A stretch of 64,000 nt of DNA from CAYVTD01 sp964577665 (GTDB lineage Bacteria > Bacteroidota > Ignavibacteria > Kapaibacteriales > UBA2268). Made by a program: the position numbers and the translations under genes. Shown here piece by piece: positions 25,284-33,380 of the stretch. The stretch is taken from assembly GCA_964577665.1 (NCBI GenBank), contig CAZOBD010000004.1, positions 1-64,000 of the forward strand. The letters are read 5' to 3'. The number at the start of each line of letters is the position of its first letter. Position 1 is the stretch's first letter. The notes beneath the pieces were generated by a model. That model did no database searches and had not been told where the DNA came from. It was given only the letters and a program-made list of their open reading frames with translations.

Positions 25284-26645
25284 TTATCTCTTCACAATAA
25301 TTTTAATTGTTTTAAAAAAATCGCTGCAAGAAATATTACAGAAGTAAGTGCCTGATGATAATCCGTCTGCATTTATGTTCATTGTATTTAAACCTGCTTC
25401 AAGATACCCCTCAAATACTTTTTTAACTAATTGACCGTTGATATTATTTAAATCAATATTAGTTATGCCGTTATGTGGAAGGTTGAAACTTATAACAGCT
25501 TCATTTGTTATTGGGTTAGGATAAATAATGCTGTTGTTTTCATTAAAAGGTTCCTCAATAATACTTGGTACCCATTTTGCATTTAATAATAATACTCTAT
25601 ATCCATAACCGGAACCAATATATTGATTATCTGATGAAACATCTAACGATAGTGGTGTACCTTTTACAGAATTAAGATGATAAACATATTCAGTATTATT
25701 TATATCATATATAAAAACATCTCTATAAAATAAAAAACCCATAACAAGAAAATTGTCATCCATAGAATATGCAATCGATCCAAAGCCGGTATCTTTTTTA
25801 GTTATAGTCTGTTTTAATTCTCTTTTTTCAAAATCCCAAATCTTAACATCTCCCGCTGCAGATGCCAGATATTTCCCGTCGTGGGAAAAACAGATGTCGG
25901 CGATAGCATAATCATGTGAGCCGAGAATACCTTCGTTTTTCATTGGGTTTGTAGAAAATACATAGATATAGTTGGTTTTTGATTCTGGATATGGGTAGGT
26001 TTGGCATATAACGAAATGCTGATCATCAGGTGAAAATACAACTTTACTTATATACTGATAATTGCTTTGATATATTATTTCATTTGAAATTAAATTCCAA
26101 ATTTTTATTAAATACCTATTTGTTCCACTTTTAAAAACAGCCGCTAATAATTCACCATTGTGTGAAATATCAATTGAAGTAACATAAACTGAATCTTCAT
26201 TCAGATCAATTTTTTTTAATTCATCTCCAGTTTCCACACTATATATATTGATGTAATCATTATATCCGGCGCTTGCTAAAAGAGAGCCGTCATCAGTAAA
26301 ATCAAGTGTATTTGTTCCTCCACCAATAAATTCTCTAATCAAATCACCTGTTTCTACATCGAAAAGCTTCGGATTCCTGTAATCAGCCGCAACCGCAAGA
26401 TACCTGCTGTCGGGAGAAAATTTCACGCAGTTGATTTTCACACCTAATTCCTTTACCCACACCACATCGGGGTCATCCTGTGCAAAAGCAGGAAGAGAAA
26501 GAAGAAGTAAAAGCGCCGCCGCCAGAAGAAGGGATGATCCCCCCAGCCCCCTTATAAATAAGAGTGTGTTTGAATTGCTGTGCTCTGATTTTGTTTTCAG
26601 AGCTGCCTTCTCCACCTTTACCAGAAAACTTTTTTTTGTAAACAT
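25284..26645 (-). CDS. WD40-like secreted protein with T9SS sorting domain (paralog 2)
   Basis: Starting at the ATG at 26645 (GGAGG 6 bp upstream) the protein has 453 residues. An in-frame upstream ATG at 26672 would add nine. The first 61 residues and codons are identical to paralog 1: a long positively charged N-region and then the hydrophobic signal ending PAFAQ. WD40-like repeats follow (VKFSPDSRYLAVAADYR, ICFSHDGKYLASAAGDVKIWD, IAYSMDDNFLVMG), then a T9SS type A tail (IIYPNPITNEAVISFNLPH to IKIIVKR). The tail differs strongly from that of paralog 1, so the two proteins share targeting start and propeller type but have separate ends. Confidence 0.87.
   Translation of the reverse strand: MFTKKSFLVKVEKAALKTKSEHSNSNTLLFIRGLGGSSLLLAAALLLLLSLPAFAQDDPDVVWVKELGVKINCVKFSPDSRYLAVAADYRNPKLFDVETGDLIREFIGGGTNTLDFTDDGSLLASAGYNDYINIYSVETGDELKKIDLNEDSVYVTSIDISHNGELLAAVFKSGTNRYLIKIWNLISNEIIYQSNYQYISKVVFSPDDQHFVICQTYPYPESKTNYIYVFSTNPMKNEGILGSHDYAIADICFSHDGKYLASAAGDVKIWDFEKRELKQTITKKDTGFGSIAYSMDDNFLVMGFLFYRDVFIYDINNTEYVYHLNSVKGTPLSLDVSSDNQYIGSGYGYRVLLLNAKWVPSIIEEPFNENNSIIYPNPITNEAVISFNLPHNGITNIDLNNINGQLVKKVFEGYLEAGLNTMNINADGLSSGTYFCNISCSDFFKTIKIIVKR
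26463..26645. repeat. 183 bp block identical to 24153-24335
   Basis: Second copy of the identical 5' coding block. Inside both copies lies CTTATTTATAAGGGGG (minus strand) followed by CTGGGGGGATC, close to the dispersed unit at 12975-13003. The repeat encodes residues around IRGLGGSS of the signal region. Confidence 0.8.
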
Positions 26646-26935
26646 ATAAACCTCCACGGGATAAATTTTCAATTTTGCAATTTACAATTTTCAATCAATT
26701 TAACAATGATTCAATTTTCAATGATACCGCGTCAGCGGTTAAATATTTGTAGCAAATTGTTTTAAAAGAATATCTTACCGCATCAGCGGTTAATTATTTA
26801 ATCCCTGACTAGATAACTCTAACTTTTCTTTGCACTTATTACTTCTCAAAATCTCATATCTTAATATCACACGTACTAATAAGACACATGAAACGCAAAA
26901 ACATCTCAGGATTTATTTGAATTTATCTGTTTATT
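26646..26935. other. Intergenic with short palindromic repeats
   Basis: No gene. Two copies of TACCGC-(A/G)TCA-GCGGTTAA sit at about 26725-26742 and 26776-26793, each a small hairpin (ACCGC / GCGGT). A stretch near 26690-26720 (TTTAACAATGATTCAA) is shared with 22674-22690. Otherwise AT-rich. Confidence 0.6.
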
Positions 26936-27235
26936 TTACTTCTCAACGAAATATTTATACTCGGGCTGCGAGCCCGGATTGCTAAGCGGAGAAAGCCACA
27001 TTCTAATGATTTCTACAAGCTGTTCAGGAGATTTTGTCCGCATTTTTTTGTTGAATTCCTTAATAAGAGCCTCAAGATAAGCGTGGCGCTTCGAGTAAAA
27101 AAGATTTTTTTTTCGGAGGGACATAAGGGCATAATTGTCAATACGCTCCCTTCCCTTTCCCGGCACTTCGGGAGGTATTTTTTTGTAGATGTCTATTGTA
27201 TCATTTCTAAACTTGTAATAGCGGACTTTCGCCAT
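26936..27235 (-). CDS. Small hypothetical protein, possibly chimeric
   Basis: A 99-residue basic protein that I do not recognise. The region upstream of the ATG is a dispersed G/C-rich repeat whose GGGAGGGG serves as the ribosome-binding-like sequence. The C-terminal codons (SNPGSQPEY) run through a small hairpin (CGGGCT-GCG-AGCCCG, 26962-26976). The frame may thus be a remnant bounded by repeats or a genuine small protein. The helical middle (YLEALIKEFNKKMRTKSPEQL) looks protein-like. Confidence 0.4.
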   Translation of the reverse strand: MAKVRYYKFRNDTIDIYKKIPPEVPGKGRERIDNYALMSLRKKNLFYSKRHAYLEALIKEFNKKMRTKSPEQLVEIIRMWLSPLSNPGSQPEYKYFVEK

Positions 27236-27364
27236 TTTTCGACCCCTCCCCGTCCCTCCCTTACAAGTAAGGGAGGTAGCATTAATTTTTAATTTTTCAA
27301 TTATCTTATAAAATAGTTAATATTTTTTTAAAATCAAAATAATATAATCTGATACATACGAACA

Positions 27365-27394
27365 AAAGCCGCACTCAGCAAAGAATGCGGCTTT
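27365..27394 (-). terminator. Terminator between 26936 and 27496 genes
   Basis: A perfect 9 bp inverted repeat, AAAGCCGCA (27365-27373) and TGCGGCTTT (27386-27394), lies 100 bp past the stop of the membrane protein gene. On the minus strand it ends in a short T run. Confidence 0.6.
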
Positions 27395-27429
27395 CTAACT
27401 ATCAGTTTAGGGGAGTTCTAAATATTGCT

Positions 27430-27465
27430 AAACTGTCATTCCTGCATTCGCAGGAATGACAGTTT
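27430..27465. repeat. Perfect 15 bp hairpin of a widespread repeat type
   Basis: AAACTGTCATTCCTG pairs perfectly with CAGGAATGACAGTTT around the loop CATTCG. TCATTCCTGC-type hairpins are common dispersed repeats. With A and T flanks it could also act as a terminator for the gene ending at 27496. Confidence 0.65.
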
Positions 27466-27495
27466 TTAGAACCCGCGTTTATTCAGATGAAATTC

Positions 27496-28854
27496 TTAGC
27501 TGCGGAGAGACTGTCTTGCTTTAACATCCATTGATTCCTTCAGAGAGATAATAATTTTCTCTGCCAGCTGCTCTCCGACCACACTTTCAAGATTTTCAGT
27601 GTTAGAAATAAATTCTGTAACTGCGTCTTCAATTCTTTTGCGTACTATTTCGGAAGCCTGTCCGACCAAAGCCGTAACGAGCAGATGAATGTCATGCTGC
27701 TGGCCGCGCAGAGCCTCGAGCTGGCTGCGGTTTGCATCTTCCATCTTCTTGAGCATCTTGTCCATGCGCTCCTCTTCTTCGGTATAAATAAGAGTAATGG
27801 CAAGCAGTGCCAGCATAGTAAACTCAAGGAAAATAGCCAAAAGAATAAAAGAAGGTTTCGAAGCCGGGATAAACTTCAACCCGCGGATACCCACAGCAAC
27901 GATAAGGAAAGCTGCGCCGCCGTATGCCAGACCTGTTACGTTGTTCGCATATTTTTCAGTAAAGTGATGCGCCATGTATATTCTCAAGCCTGCAAAGATG
28001 AGTAAATGATTTCTTCTCCAGAGAAGGCTGGATTTTGTATCTTCGATTTCTTTAAGCACGAAGTCAGAGAAGAACTCCTGTATTCTATTGTAAAGCGCTC
28101 TGTTTCGAAACGCAACCAAATCTACATTTTCGTCATAAAGATCATCAAAAGTAATTGCCTGACGGGAAGAGGCAGATTCATCCGAGCCTGTTCTGTCCCA
28201 AACAGTACGGAAGTATCTTTCTACATCCATGGGATCTTTTTCTCTTAGTTTGTCGTCGGGCATGGTAAGAAGTTCGACAATGGTATCCGTAAAGCCTGTC
28301 TGCAGCCTGATTTTAACCTTGGTATGGTCTATCTGCTTGTCGAACAGCACGGACATAAAACCTATGCTGGTAGGCAGAATCATCGTAACCAGAGCTGTAA
28401 CAAAAACTGCCAGCACAAGCGCAAGCCACCATAGCCCTACCCATGGCTCCAAAATAATAGCATGCTCGCCGAGCACTTCCGACTTTGCATAAAACTCCTG
28501 GGCGCCCTTGACATAACCGTGTTTTGGTTCGGTTCTTTCTTCAAAAGAAAAGTCGAAGATAAAGTCGCCGTTAATATACTCTTTTTTGATTTCAACGTCT
28601 CTGCCCTGATAAAGGTTTTCTTTGTCCTTTGATACCGAAGCCCATACCAGACCCTCAAACTCAACGAAACCTATTTTCGTAAGCTGCTCGCCTGAAGGCT
28701 GGAACAAAGGAACAACGAAACCGGCTATGCCGGCGGGAATTACCTTCAATTGGAAGACCACAAATAAGACCACAACCATTACAATTGCAATGATTATCTG
28801 CTGCGGGCCAAGTTTCTGACTCTTGGACTTTTCGCTATAGGGTGAATTAGCCAT
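27496..28854 (-). CDS. Multi-pass membrane protein of unknown function
   Basis: The 452-residue protein has a hydrophobic segment near 20-50, a soluble domain of about 80 residues with an SPFH-like beginning (GEQLTKIGFVEFEGLVWASVS), a strong membrane hairpin near 140-175, a charged cytoplasmic part, another membrane pair near 285-345 and a long charged C-terminal helix rich in Glu/Lys/Gln (MDKMLKKMEDANRSQLEALRG). I do not recognise a named family. The coiled-coil-like tail suggests oligomerisation. It is divergently transcribed from the amino-acid ABC transporter. The GGAG upstream is 12 bp from the ATG, which is long. Confidence 0.7.
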   Translation of the reverse strand: MANSPYSEKSKSQKLGPQQIIIAIVMVVVLFVVFQLKVIPAGIAGFVVPLFQPSGEQLTKIGFVEFEGLVWASVSKDKENLYQGRDVEIKKEYINGDFIFDFSFEERTEPKHGYVKGAQEFYAKSEVLGEHAIILEPWVGLWWLALVLAVFVTALVTMILPTSIGFMSVLFDKQIDHTKVKIRLQTGFTDTIVELLTMPDDKLREKDPMDVERYFRTVWDRTGSDESASSRQAITFDDLYDENVDLVAFRNRALYNRIQEFFSDFVLKEIEDTKSSLLWRRNHLLIFAGLRIYMAHHFTEKYANNVTGLAYGGAAFLIVAVGIRGLKFIPASKPSFILLAIFLEFTMLALLAITLIYTEEEERMDKMLKKMEDANRSQLEALRGQQHDIHLLVTALVGQASEIVRKRIEDAVTEFISNTENLESVVGEQLAEKIIISLKESMDVKARQSLRS

Positions 28855-28913
28855 TTTTGTTTCAATCTCCTTAAAATTTATAAATTATGACTTAGATTTC
28901 CTTTTTCAATGTG

Positions 28914-28921
28914 CAAATATA
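28914..28921 (-). promoter_or_regulatory. Bacteroidota-type -7 element
   Basis: On the minus strand this reads TATATTTG (TAnnTTTG) and lies 60 bp upstream of the ATG at 28854. No TTTG box stands at the standard distance. Confidence 0.4.
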
Positions 28922-29035
28922 CAAAACTTATGTGTTTTGTACTTTGTGAAAATTTCTAAACACAATATAAAAATATATTTTTTCAGCGCCAATAACGGTT
29001 TGTATGATTTTTTTGTAGAAATTTCCCATACACTT

Positions 29036-29054
29036 TGTAGTTATTTTTACTACA
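29036..29054. promoter_or_regulatory. Possible operator in the divergent 28.9-29.16 kb gap
   Basis: TGTAGT-(7)-ACTACA is a perfect 6 bp inverted repeat 110 bp before the ABC transporter genes in a 309 bp divergent intergenic region. Its size and spacing fit a dimeric repressor site, but no regulator gene is next to it. The rest of the gap is AT-rich without other structure. Confidence 0.25.
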
Positions 29055-29163
29055 TAATTTTTCCAAAATAAATTTTTCAGAAAAAACTAACAGAAATATT
29101 ATTTTGTTTGTGTGCAAATTATTAAATTGTAAAGAAACAGTTTAGCGAATATCGGCGTTAGGT

Positions 29164-30039
29164 ATGAAAGAACCAAAAGAAAATATAATAACGGTCAAAG
29201 GATTGCATAAATATTACGGCGACGAGCATATCTTAAAGGGAGTTGACCTTACTGTTCAAAAAGGCGAACTTGTTTCAATCATAGGTGGTTCCGGCTGCGG
29301 GAAGACTACTTTTCTGCGCTGTCTTAACTGCCTCGAGCTTTTCGACGAAGGCACCGTAAGGATAGCAGGCATCACTCTTACAAGGCAGAACCCCAAGGAA
29401 AGATTTGATAAAAAGTTTCTGAAAAAAGCAGGCGACCTGAGAAAGATGGTCGGTATGCCAGTGCAGGATCAAAAAAAGAAGGACGGCGCTGACGGACTTG
29501 ACGAAGATTTTCTGCTGAAGGCACATACTTTACGCACAAGAGTAGGAATGCTCTTTCAGAATCTGAACCTGTTTCCAAACAAAACCGTGTTAGAAAATGT
29601 AATTTCGGCACCGATGATTGTTAAAAAAGAGAGCAGACACAGAGCAAAAAGCAAGGCTGTAGAATTGCTTGAAAAAGTCGGTCTGTCTGATTTTGTCGAA
29701 CGTTTTCCGTCGGAACTTTCCGGCGGACAGGCTCAGAGAGTAGCAATAGCCCGCGCCCTTGCCATGTCCCCTCAGGTAATGCTTTACGACGAGCCTACTT
29801 CCGCACTCGACCCCGAACTGGTGCAGGAAGTTCTGGAAGTTATGGAAAACCTTCATAAAGAAGGCATGACCCAGATTGTAGTTACTCATGCCATGCACTT
29901 TGCAAGAGAAGCTTCCGACAAAGTTGCTTTCATGGACGAGGGTATTATTTTGGAAGAAGGCACCCCCGACGAGATATTTAATAATCCGAAATTAGAACGA
30001 ACTCGTGAATACTTGCATATTTTCCGGGAATCGAGATGA
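29164..30039 (+). CDS. Polar amino-acid ABC transporter ATPase (GlnQ/HisP-like) with insertion
   Basis: A 291-residue ATPase with Walker A GGSGCGKT (41-48), Q-loop Gln132 (GMLFQNLNLFP), signature LSGGQ (185-189), Walker B VMLYDE (205-210) and the switch His of VVTHAMHFA. The LFQNLNLFP sequence and ALDPELV pattern are those of the polar amino-acid family. The usual length is about 240-250. The extra residues sit between strand 2 and the Q-loop, where 82-102 (FLKKAGDLRKMVGMPVQD) looks like a second, degenerate copy of 113-133 (FLLKAHTLRTRVGMLFQN). It energises the permease encoded next, with which it overlaps by 4 bp. Confidence 0.93.
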   Translation: MKEPKENIITVKGLHKYYGDEHILKGVDLTVQKGELVSIIGGSGCGKTTFLRCLNCLELFDEGTVRIAGITLTRQNPKERFDKKFLKKAGDLRKMVGMPVQDQKKKDGADGLDEDFLLKAHTLRTRVGMLFQNLNLFPNKTVLENVISAPMIVKKESRHRAKSKAVELLEKVGLSDFVERFPSELSGGQAQRVAIARALAMSPQVMLYDEPTSALDPELVQEVLEVMENLHKEGMTQIVVTHAMHFAREASDKVAFMDEGIILEEGTPDEIFNNPKLERTREYLHIFRESR

Positions 30040-31640
30040 GATATTTAAAAAATATTTACACTGCTGCAGCGATGGCTGCCTTTCTGCTGTTTTTGTATGC
30101 AGGCAGTCTTTTTTCAAAAAATGACAATGAATTCCGATGGGCAGCCGATGCTGAAGGAAACGCCCCTTATATCTTCAAAGACCCGAGGAATCCTGCCGGA
30201 CCTCTTATGGGATTTGAAGTTGACATTGCAAATGCCATAGCCGAAGAACTCGGCAAAAAGCCTGTTTTCGTTCAGAATCAATGGGACGGGCTTATTCCCG
30301 GCTTAGGACGTATGGACTATGACGCAGCCATAAACGGTTTGGAAATTACCGAAGACCGAAAACAGGTAGTCAATTTTTCCATACCTTACTACATTACTTA
30401 CGAGCAGATCGTTGTGATGAACGAAACCAACGATATTAACACTCTTTCAGACTGTGTGGGTAAAACAGTCGGCGCTCTGAAAAACTCACTTGCCGAAAGA
30501 ATTTTAATTGCAAAAGGCGGCATAAAAGTAAAGAGTTACGAAGGCGAAGTAAATGCTTTCACCGATATGAAAAACGGCAGGCTTGACGCTGTGCTTGTAG
30601 ATGCTCCGATTGCTCTTTATTACGCCGAACCCGACCCGAAAATGAAACTTGTCGGACAGCCTATCGGAGAAGTTTCTTACGGGGTTGTTACCCGCAAAAA
30701 CGATACTCTCCTGCTGAACAAAATCAATTCGGCAATACTGTCCATGAGAGATTCCGGCAGACTCCGCGAAATATACGAGCAGTGGAATCTGTGGAATTAC
30801 ATGATGGCGCTGTATTTTAATGACAAAACAGAAACAAACATAAAGCCTGAGAAATACCAGTATTTCATAGAGTCGATGGGAGTTAAACGCGACTTCGACT
30901 ACATGCTGAAGCTGTATATAAGTTTTCTGCCGCGTCTCGGCGAAGCGGCAATAGTTACATTGGAGCTGTCAATACTGGCAATGATACTTGCCATACTCCT
31001 CGGGCTTATTATTGCCATAGTACGTATGTATGCTCCCGCTCCTTTTGCGTGGCTGGCAACTGGATTTGTGGAAGTAATCCGCGGTACACCTCTTTTGATT
31101 CAGCTTCTCTTCATATATTATGCTCTTCCCGGATTCGGAATAAAACTTTCGGAATTTGTAGCGGCAGTCATAGGACTAGGTCTTAATTATGCCGCTTACG
31201 AAGCTGAAAACTACCGTGCCGGATTAATGGCGGTGCCAAAGGGACAGATGGAAGCCGCAATTTCATTAGGAATGACCAAAGCTCAGGCTTTGCGCCACAT
31301 TATTCTTCCGCAGGCAGTCAGAATTGTTATCCCGCCTATTACAAACGATTTTATCTCCCTTTTGAAGGATTCTTCACTTGTGTCGGTAATTGCAATGGTC
31401 GAGCTGACAAAGACGTACAATCAGCTTGCCGCTACGTATTACGACTTTTTTGGAACGGGACTGCTCGTTGCGGGTATTTATCTGCTCATAGGTCTGCCTT
31501 TCGTAAAACTTGCAAAATGGGCAGAAAGAAGATTTTCTACTAATCCGCGTTTGAAAAAGAAAGGAAAGAAAGCACCCACTTATCTTTCCACTTTTTTGTT
31601 CGTAGTCGGATTGATATTGTTGTCATCTATTTTGCAGTGA
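30036..31640 (+). CDS. Amino-acid ABC transporter fusion: binding protein + permease
   Basis: The 534-residue product combines a signal/anchor (about 8-28), a family 3 solute-binding domain (about 33-255, with GFEVDIANAIAEELG, DAAINGLEITEDRKQVVNFS and LDAVLVDAPIALYY) and a BPD_transp_1 permease (about 290-515, containing GTPLLIQLLFIYY and the EAA-loop-like EAAISLGMTKAQALRHIILPQ). Such fusions are known among glutamine/polar amino-acid importers. With the preceding ATPase it makes a complete two-gene importer; the substrate is probably a polar or basic amino acid. Its last 61 bp overlap the 3' end of the convergent antiporter gene. Confidence 0.93.
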   Translation: MRYLKNIYTAAAMAAFLLFLYAGSLFSKNDNEFRWAADAEGNAPYIFKDPRNPAGPLMGFEVDIANAIAEELGKKPVFVQNQWDGLIPGLGRMDYDAAINGLEITEDRKQVVNFSIPYYITYEQIVVMNETNDINTLSDCVGKTVGALKNSLAERILIAKGGIKVKSYEGEVNAFTDMKNGRLDAVLVDAPIALYYAEPDPKMKLVGQPIGEVSYGVVTRKNDTLLLNKINSAILSMRDSGRLREIYEQWNLWNYMMALYFNDKTETNIKPEKYQYFIESMGVKRDFDYMLKLYISFLPRLGEAAIVTLELSILAMILAILLGLIIAIVRMYAPAPFAWLATGFVEVIRGTPLLIQLLFIYYALPGFGIKLSEFVAAVIGLGLNYAAYEAENYRAGLMAVPKGQMEAAISLGMTKAQALRHIILPQAVRIVIPPITNDFISLLKDSSLVSVIAMVELTKTYNQLAATYYDFFGTGLLVAGIYLLIGLPFVKLAKWAERRFSTNPRLKKKGKKAPTYLSTFLFVVGLILLSSILQ

Positions 31641-32896
31641 GGTCCGCTTTCTTCTTCATCGTGCATCTCTTCTAAAAGTTCGCGGCGGATTTCCAATTCG
31701 TTATATTCTGCCCTTATTTCCTTTCTGTTTTTTGTTCTCAGAAGGGCTATCATCATTATCAGATTAGTGGATAATATCACAAAAAATAATATTCCTTCGC
31801 TGAACTGCTTCATCTGATAAGCCGCAGGTATCGAATAAAACAACAGAATTGTAATTAAACCTCTCGGCGCAAGGAAAATTTCGGGAAAACAGTCTTTTTT
31901 AATGAAAATCTTGTAATGAATGTATCTTATAGTGTAAAGTATTAAGATAATTATTAAACCTATACCAAAAACATTTGGGTCCATCAGACTTTTAAGCTTT
32001 ATTGACATGCCGAAAGTAACAAAGAAAAATGTCCTCACAACAAAAGCAGATTCATTGATAATAATCCTGAAATCTTTTGTTACGTTTTCCACTGCCTTAA
32101 AGCTTATCAGCTGCGAAAGATTTCCAAAAAAGAAAATCTTCGGGTTATTAAGAAAAATACCGAATATTAAAATTATCAGCAAAGAAGACAAATGCAGTTT
32201 TTTTGCAACGGAATAAAGAAGCGCGAGCATCGCCATCATCATAAAGAGCTTTACCTTTGACTTTATCTTGCTGAAGAAAAACACAAGCAGATAAGACAAA
32301 ACAAAAGACACTGCTACGGTGATTATTATCATCCAGACGCCCTGCAGCGAAATCATTCCCGGCACTTCATTAAGCACTATAAAATTAAAAAACATAATGC
32401 CGATAATATCCGAGAATGTGGACTCATAGATGAGAAATTCCTGTTTTCTGTGAGACAGGTTCTTAATGCTGGGGATTACCACAGCGCTGCTGATTACCGA
32501 CATTGGGATTGCATAAACAAGAGATGTAAAAAAGGGTTCTTTCAGAAAATACATTATCGGCAGGGCAATAATAACCGACGTAATCAAAAGCACAGCTAGT
32601 GCCATGAATGAAGACAACCCGATTATCGGCATCTTTTCCCGGTTAAGCTCCAAATCTACCGCCGCCTCGAGCACTATCATTATCAGCCCTATAATGCCAA
32701 GTAACTCAAGTATCCGAAATATAGTGTCTTCGTAAAACTGAGTATTATCCATAAAGAAATAATTGACTGCAATGCCTGTACCTATTAAAAAAAGGACTGA
32801 GGGTATCTTGAACTTGTGTGAAAGCTTGTCATAAAAATAAGACAAACCGACCATTACACACAATGCAATTATTATTATATATGGATCAACCTTCAT
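31580..32896 (-). CDS. Cation/proton antiporter (CPA family)
   Basis: The 438-residue membrane protein has about 12 hydrophobic segments and the usual CPA features: a FKIPSVLFLIGTGIAVN start, the acidic segment VLEAAVDLELN, and ESTFSDIIGIMFFNFIVL, where Ser-Asp corresponds to the ion-binding region. It should exchange sodium or potassium for protons. The C-terminal tail is short and charged (about 400-438), without a TrkA-N or other regulatory domain. The frame continues 61 bp into the convergent permease gene. A -7 element lies at 32946. Confidence 0.88.
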   Translation of the reverse strand: MKVDPYIIIIALCVMVGLSYFYDKLSHKFKIPSVLFLIGTGIAVNYFFMDNTQFYEDTIFRILELLGIIGLIMIVLEAAVDLELNREKMPIIGLSSFMALAVLLITSVIIALPIMYFLKEPFFTSLVYAIPMSVISSAVVIPSIKNLSHRKQEFLIYESTFSDIIGIMFFNFIVLNEVPGMISLQGVWMIIITVAVSFVLSYLLVFFFSKIKSKVKLFMMMAMLALLYSVAKKLHLSSLLIILIFGIFLNNPKIFFFGNLSQLISFKAVENVTKDFRIIINESAFVVRTFFFVTFGMSIKLKSLMDPNVFGIGLIIILILYTIRYIHYKIFIKKDCFPEIFLAPRGLITILLFYSIPAAYQMKQFSEGILFFVILSTNLIMMIALLRTKNRKEIRAEYNELEIRRELLEEMHDEEESGPHCKIDDNNINPTTNKKVER

Positions 32897-32945
32897 TTTA
32901 CCAAATGATTTCTCAAATTTAATTTTTTAATAAATACTACACAGG

Positions 32946-32953
32946 CAAATATA
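32946..32953 (-). promoter_or_regulatory. Bacteroidota-type -7 element
   Basis: Minus-strand TATATTTG, 50 bp upstream of the antiporter ATG at 32896. No clear -33 TTTG. Confidence 0.4.
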
Positions 32954-32982
32954 ACAAAATTATTTTTATTGAGTCTGCCTAA

Positions 32983-33050
32983 TATGGGCGAACACATAGG
33001 TTCGCCCATACAGAACAACGTAGGGGCAGACCGGCTTGTCTGCCCTGAAA
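32983..33050. repeat. Repeat E, copy 1
   Basis: A composite of two hairpin units: GGGCGAACACA..GGTTCGCCC followed by GTAGGGGCAGACCGGC..GTCTGCCCTGAAA. A second copy is at 37243-37319 and a half copy at 37335-37362. The GTAGGGGC-type units are widespread dispersed repeats in bacteria. Confidence 0.8.
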
Positions 33051-33168
33051 ACTTTCAATAACGCTGTTTTCTCCTTCTTTTGGCAGGCAGCTATTTTTTT
33101 GCTATATTGTCTGAATAAAAAATAATTACGTTGCTTTTTGCGTTTATTTAATAAAAAATGGAATTTTT

Positions 33169-33363
33169 ATGAGCGAATTACCCATTCCCGAAGAAAAAAT
33201 CAAAGAGATTGTTAAAGAATCACTTTCAGAAATTCTAAGCAGCAACAAATCCTTTTTTGGTGAAATACTTGCAAGAGCAATCGAAGACATAGATTTAGCA
33301 AAAGAACTCCGGCGCGCCCAGCAAAGTAAAGAAATTCAGCAGATTGAATCACTTGAATCATAG
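33169..33363 (+). CDS. Small acidic helical protein, antitoxin-like
   Basis: A 64-residue, almost entirely helical product (PEEKIKEIVKESLSEIL, ILARAIEDIDLAKELRRAQQ) with AATGG upstream but no strong ribosome-binding site. Size and composition resemble ribbon-helix-helix-free antitoxins that neutralise PIN or RelE toxins. No toxin gene follows: the next gene is convergent and 18 bp away. It could be an orphan antitoxin left after loss of its partner. The function is not certain. Confidence 0.55.
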   Translation: MSELPIPEEKIKEIVKESLSEILSSNKSFFGEILARAIEDIDLAKELRRAQQSKEIQQIESLES

Positions 33364-33380
33364 AGATGATACAGAAATAT

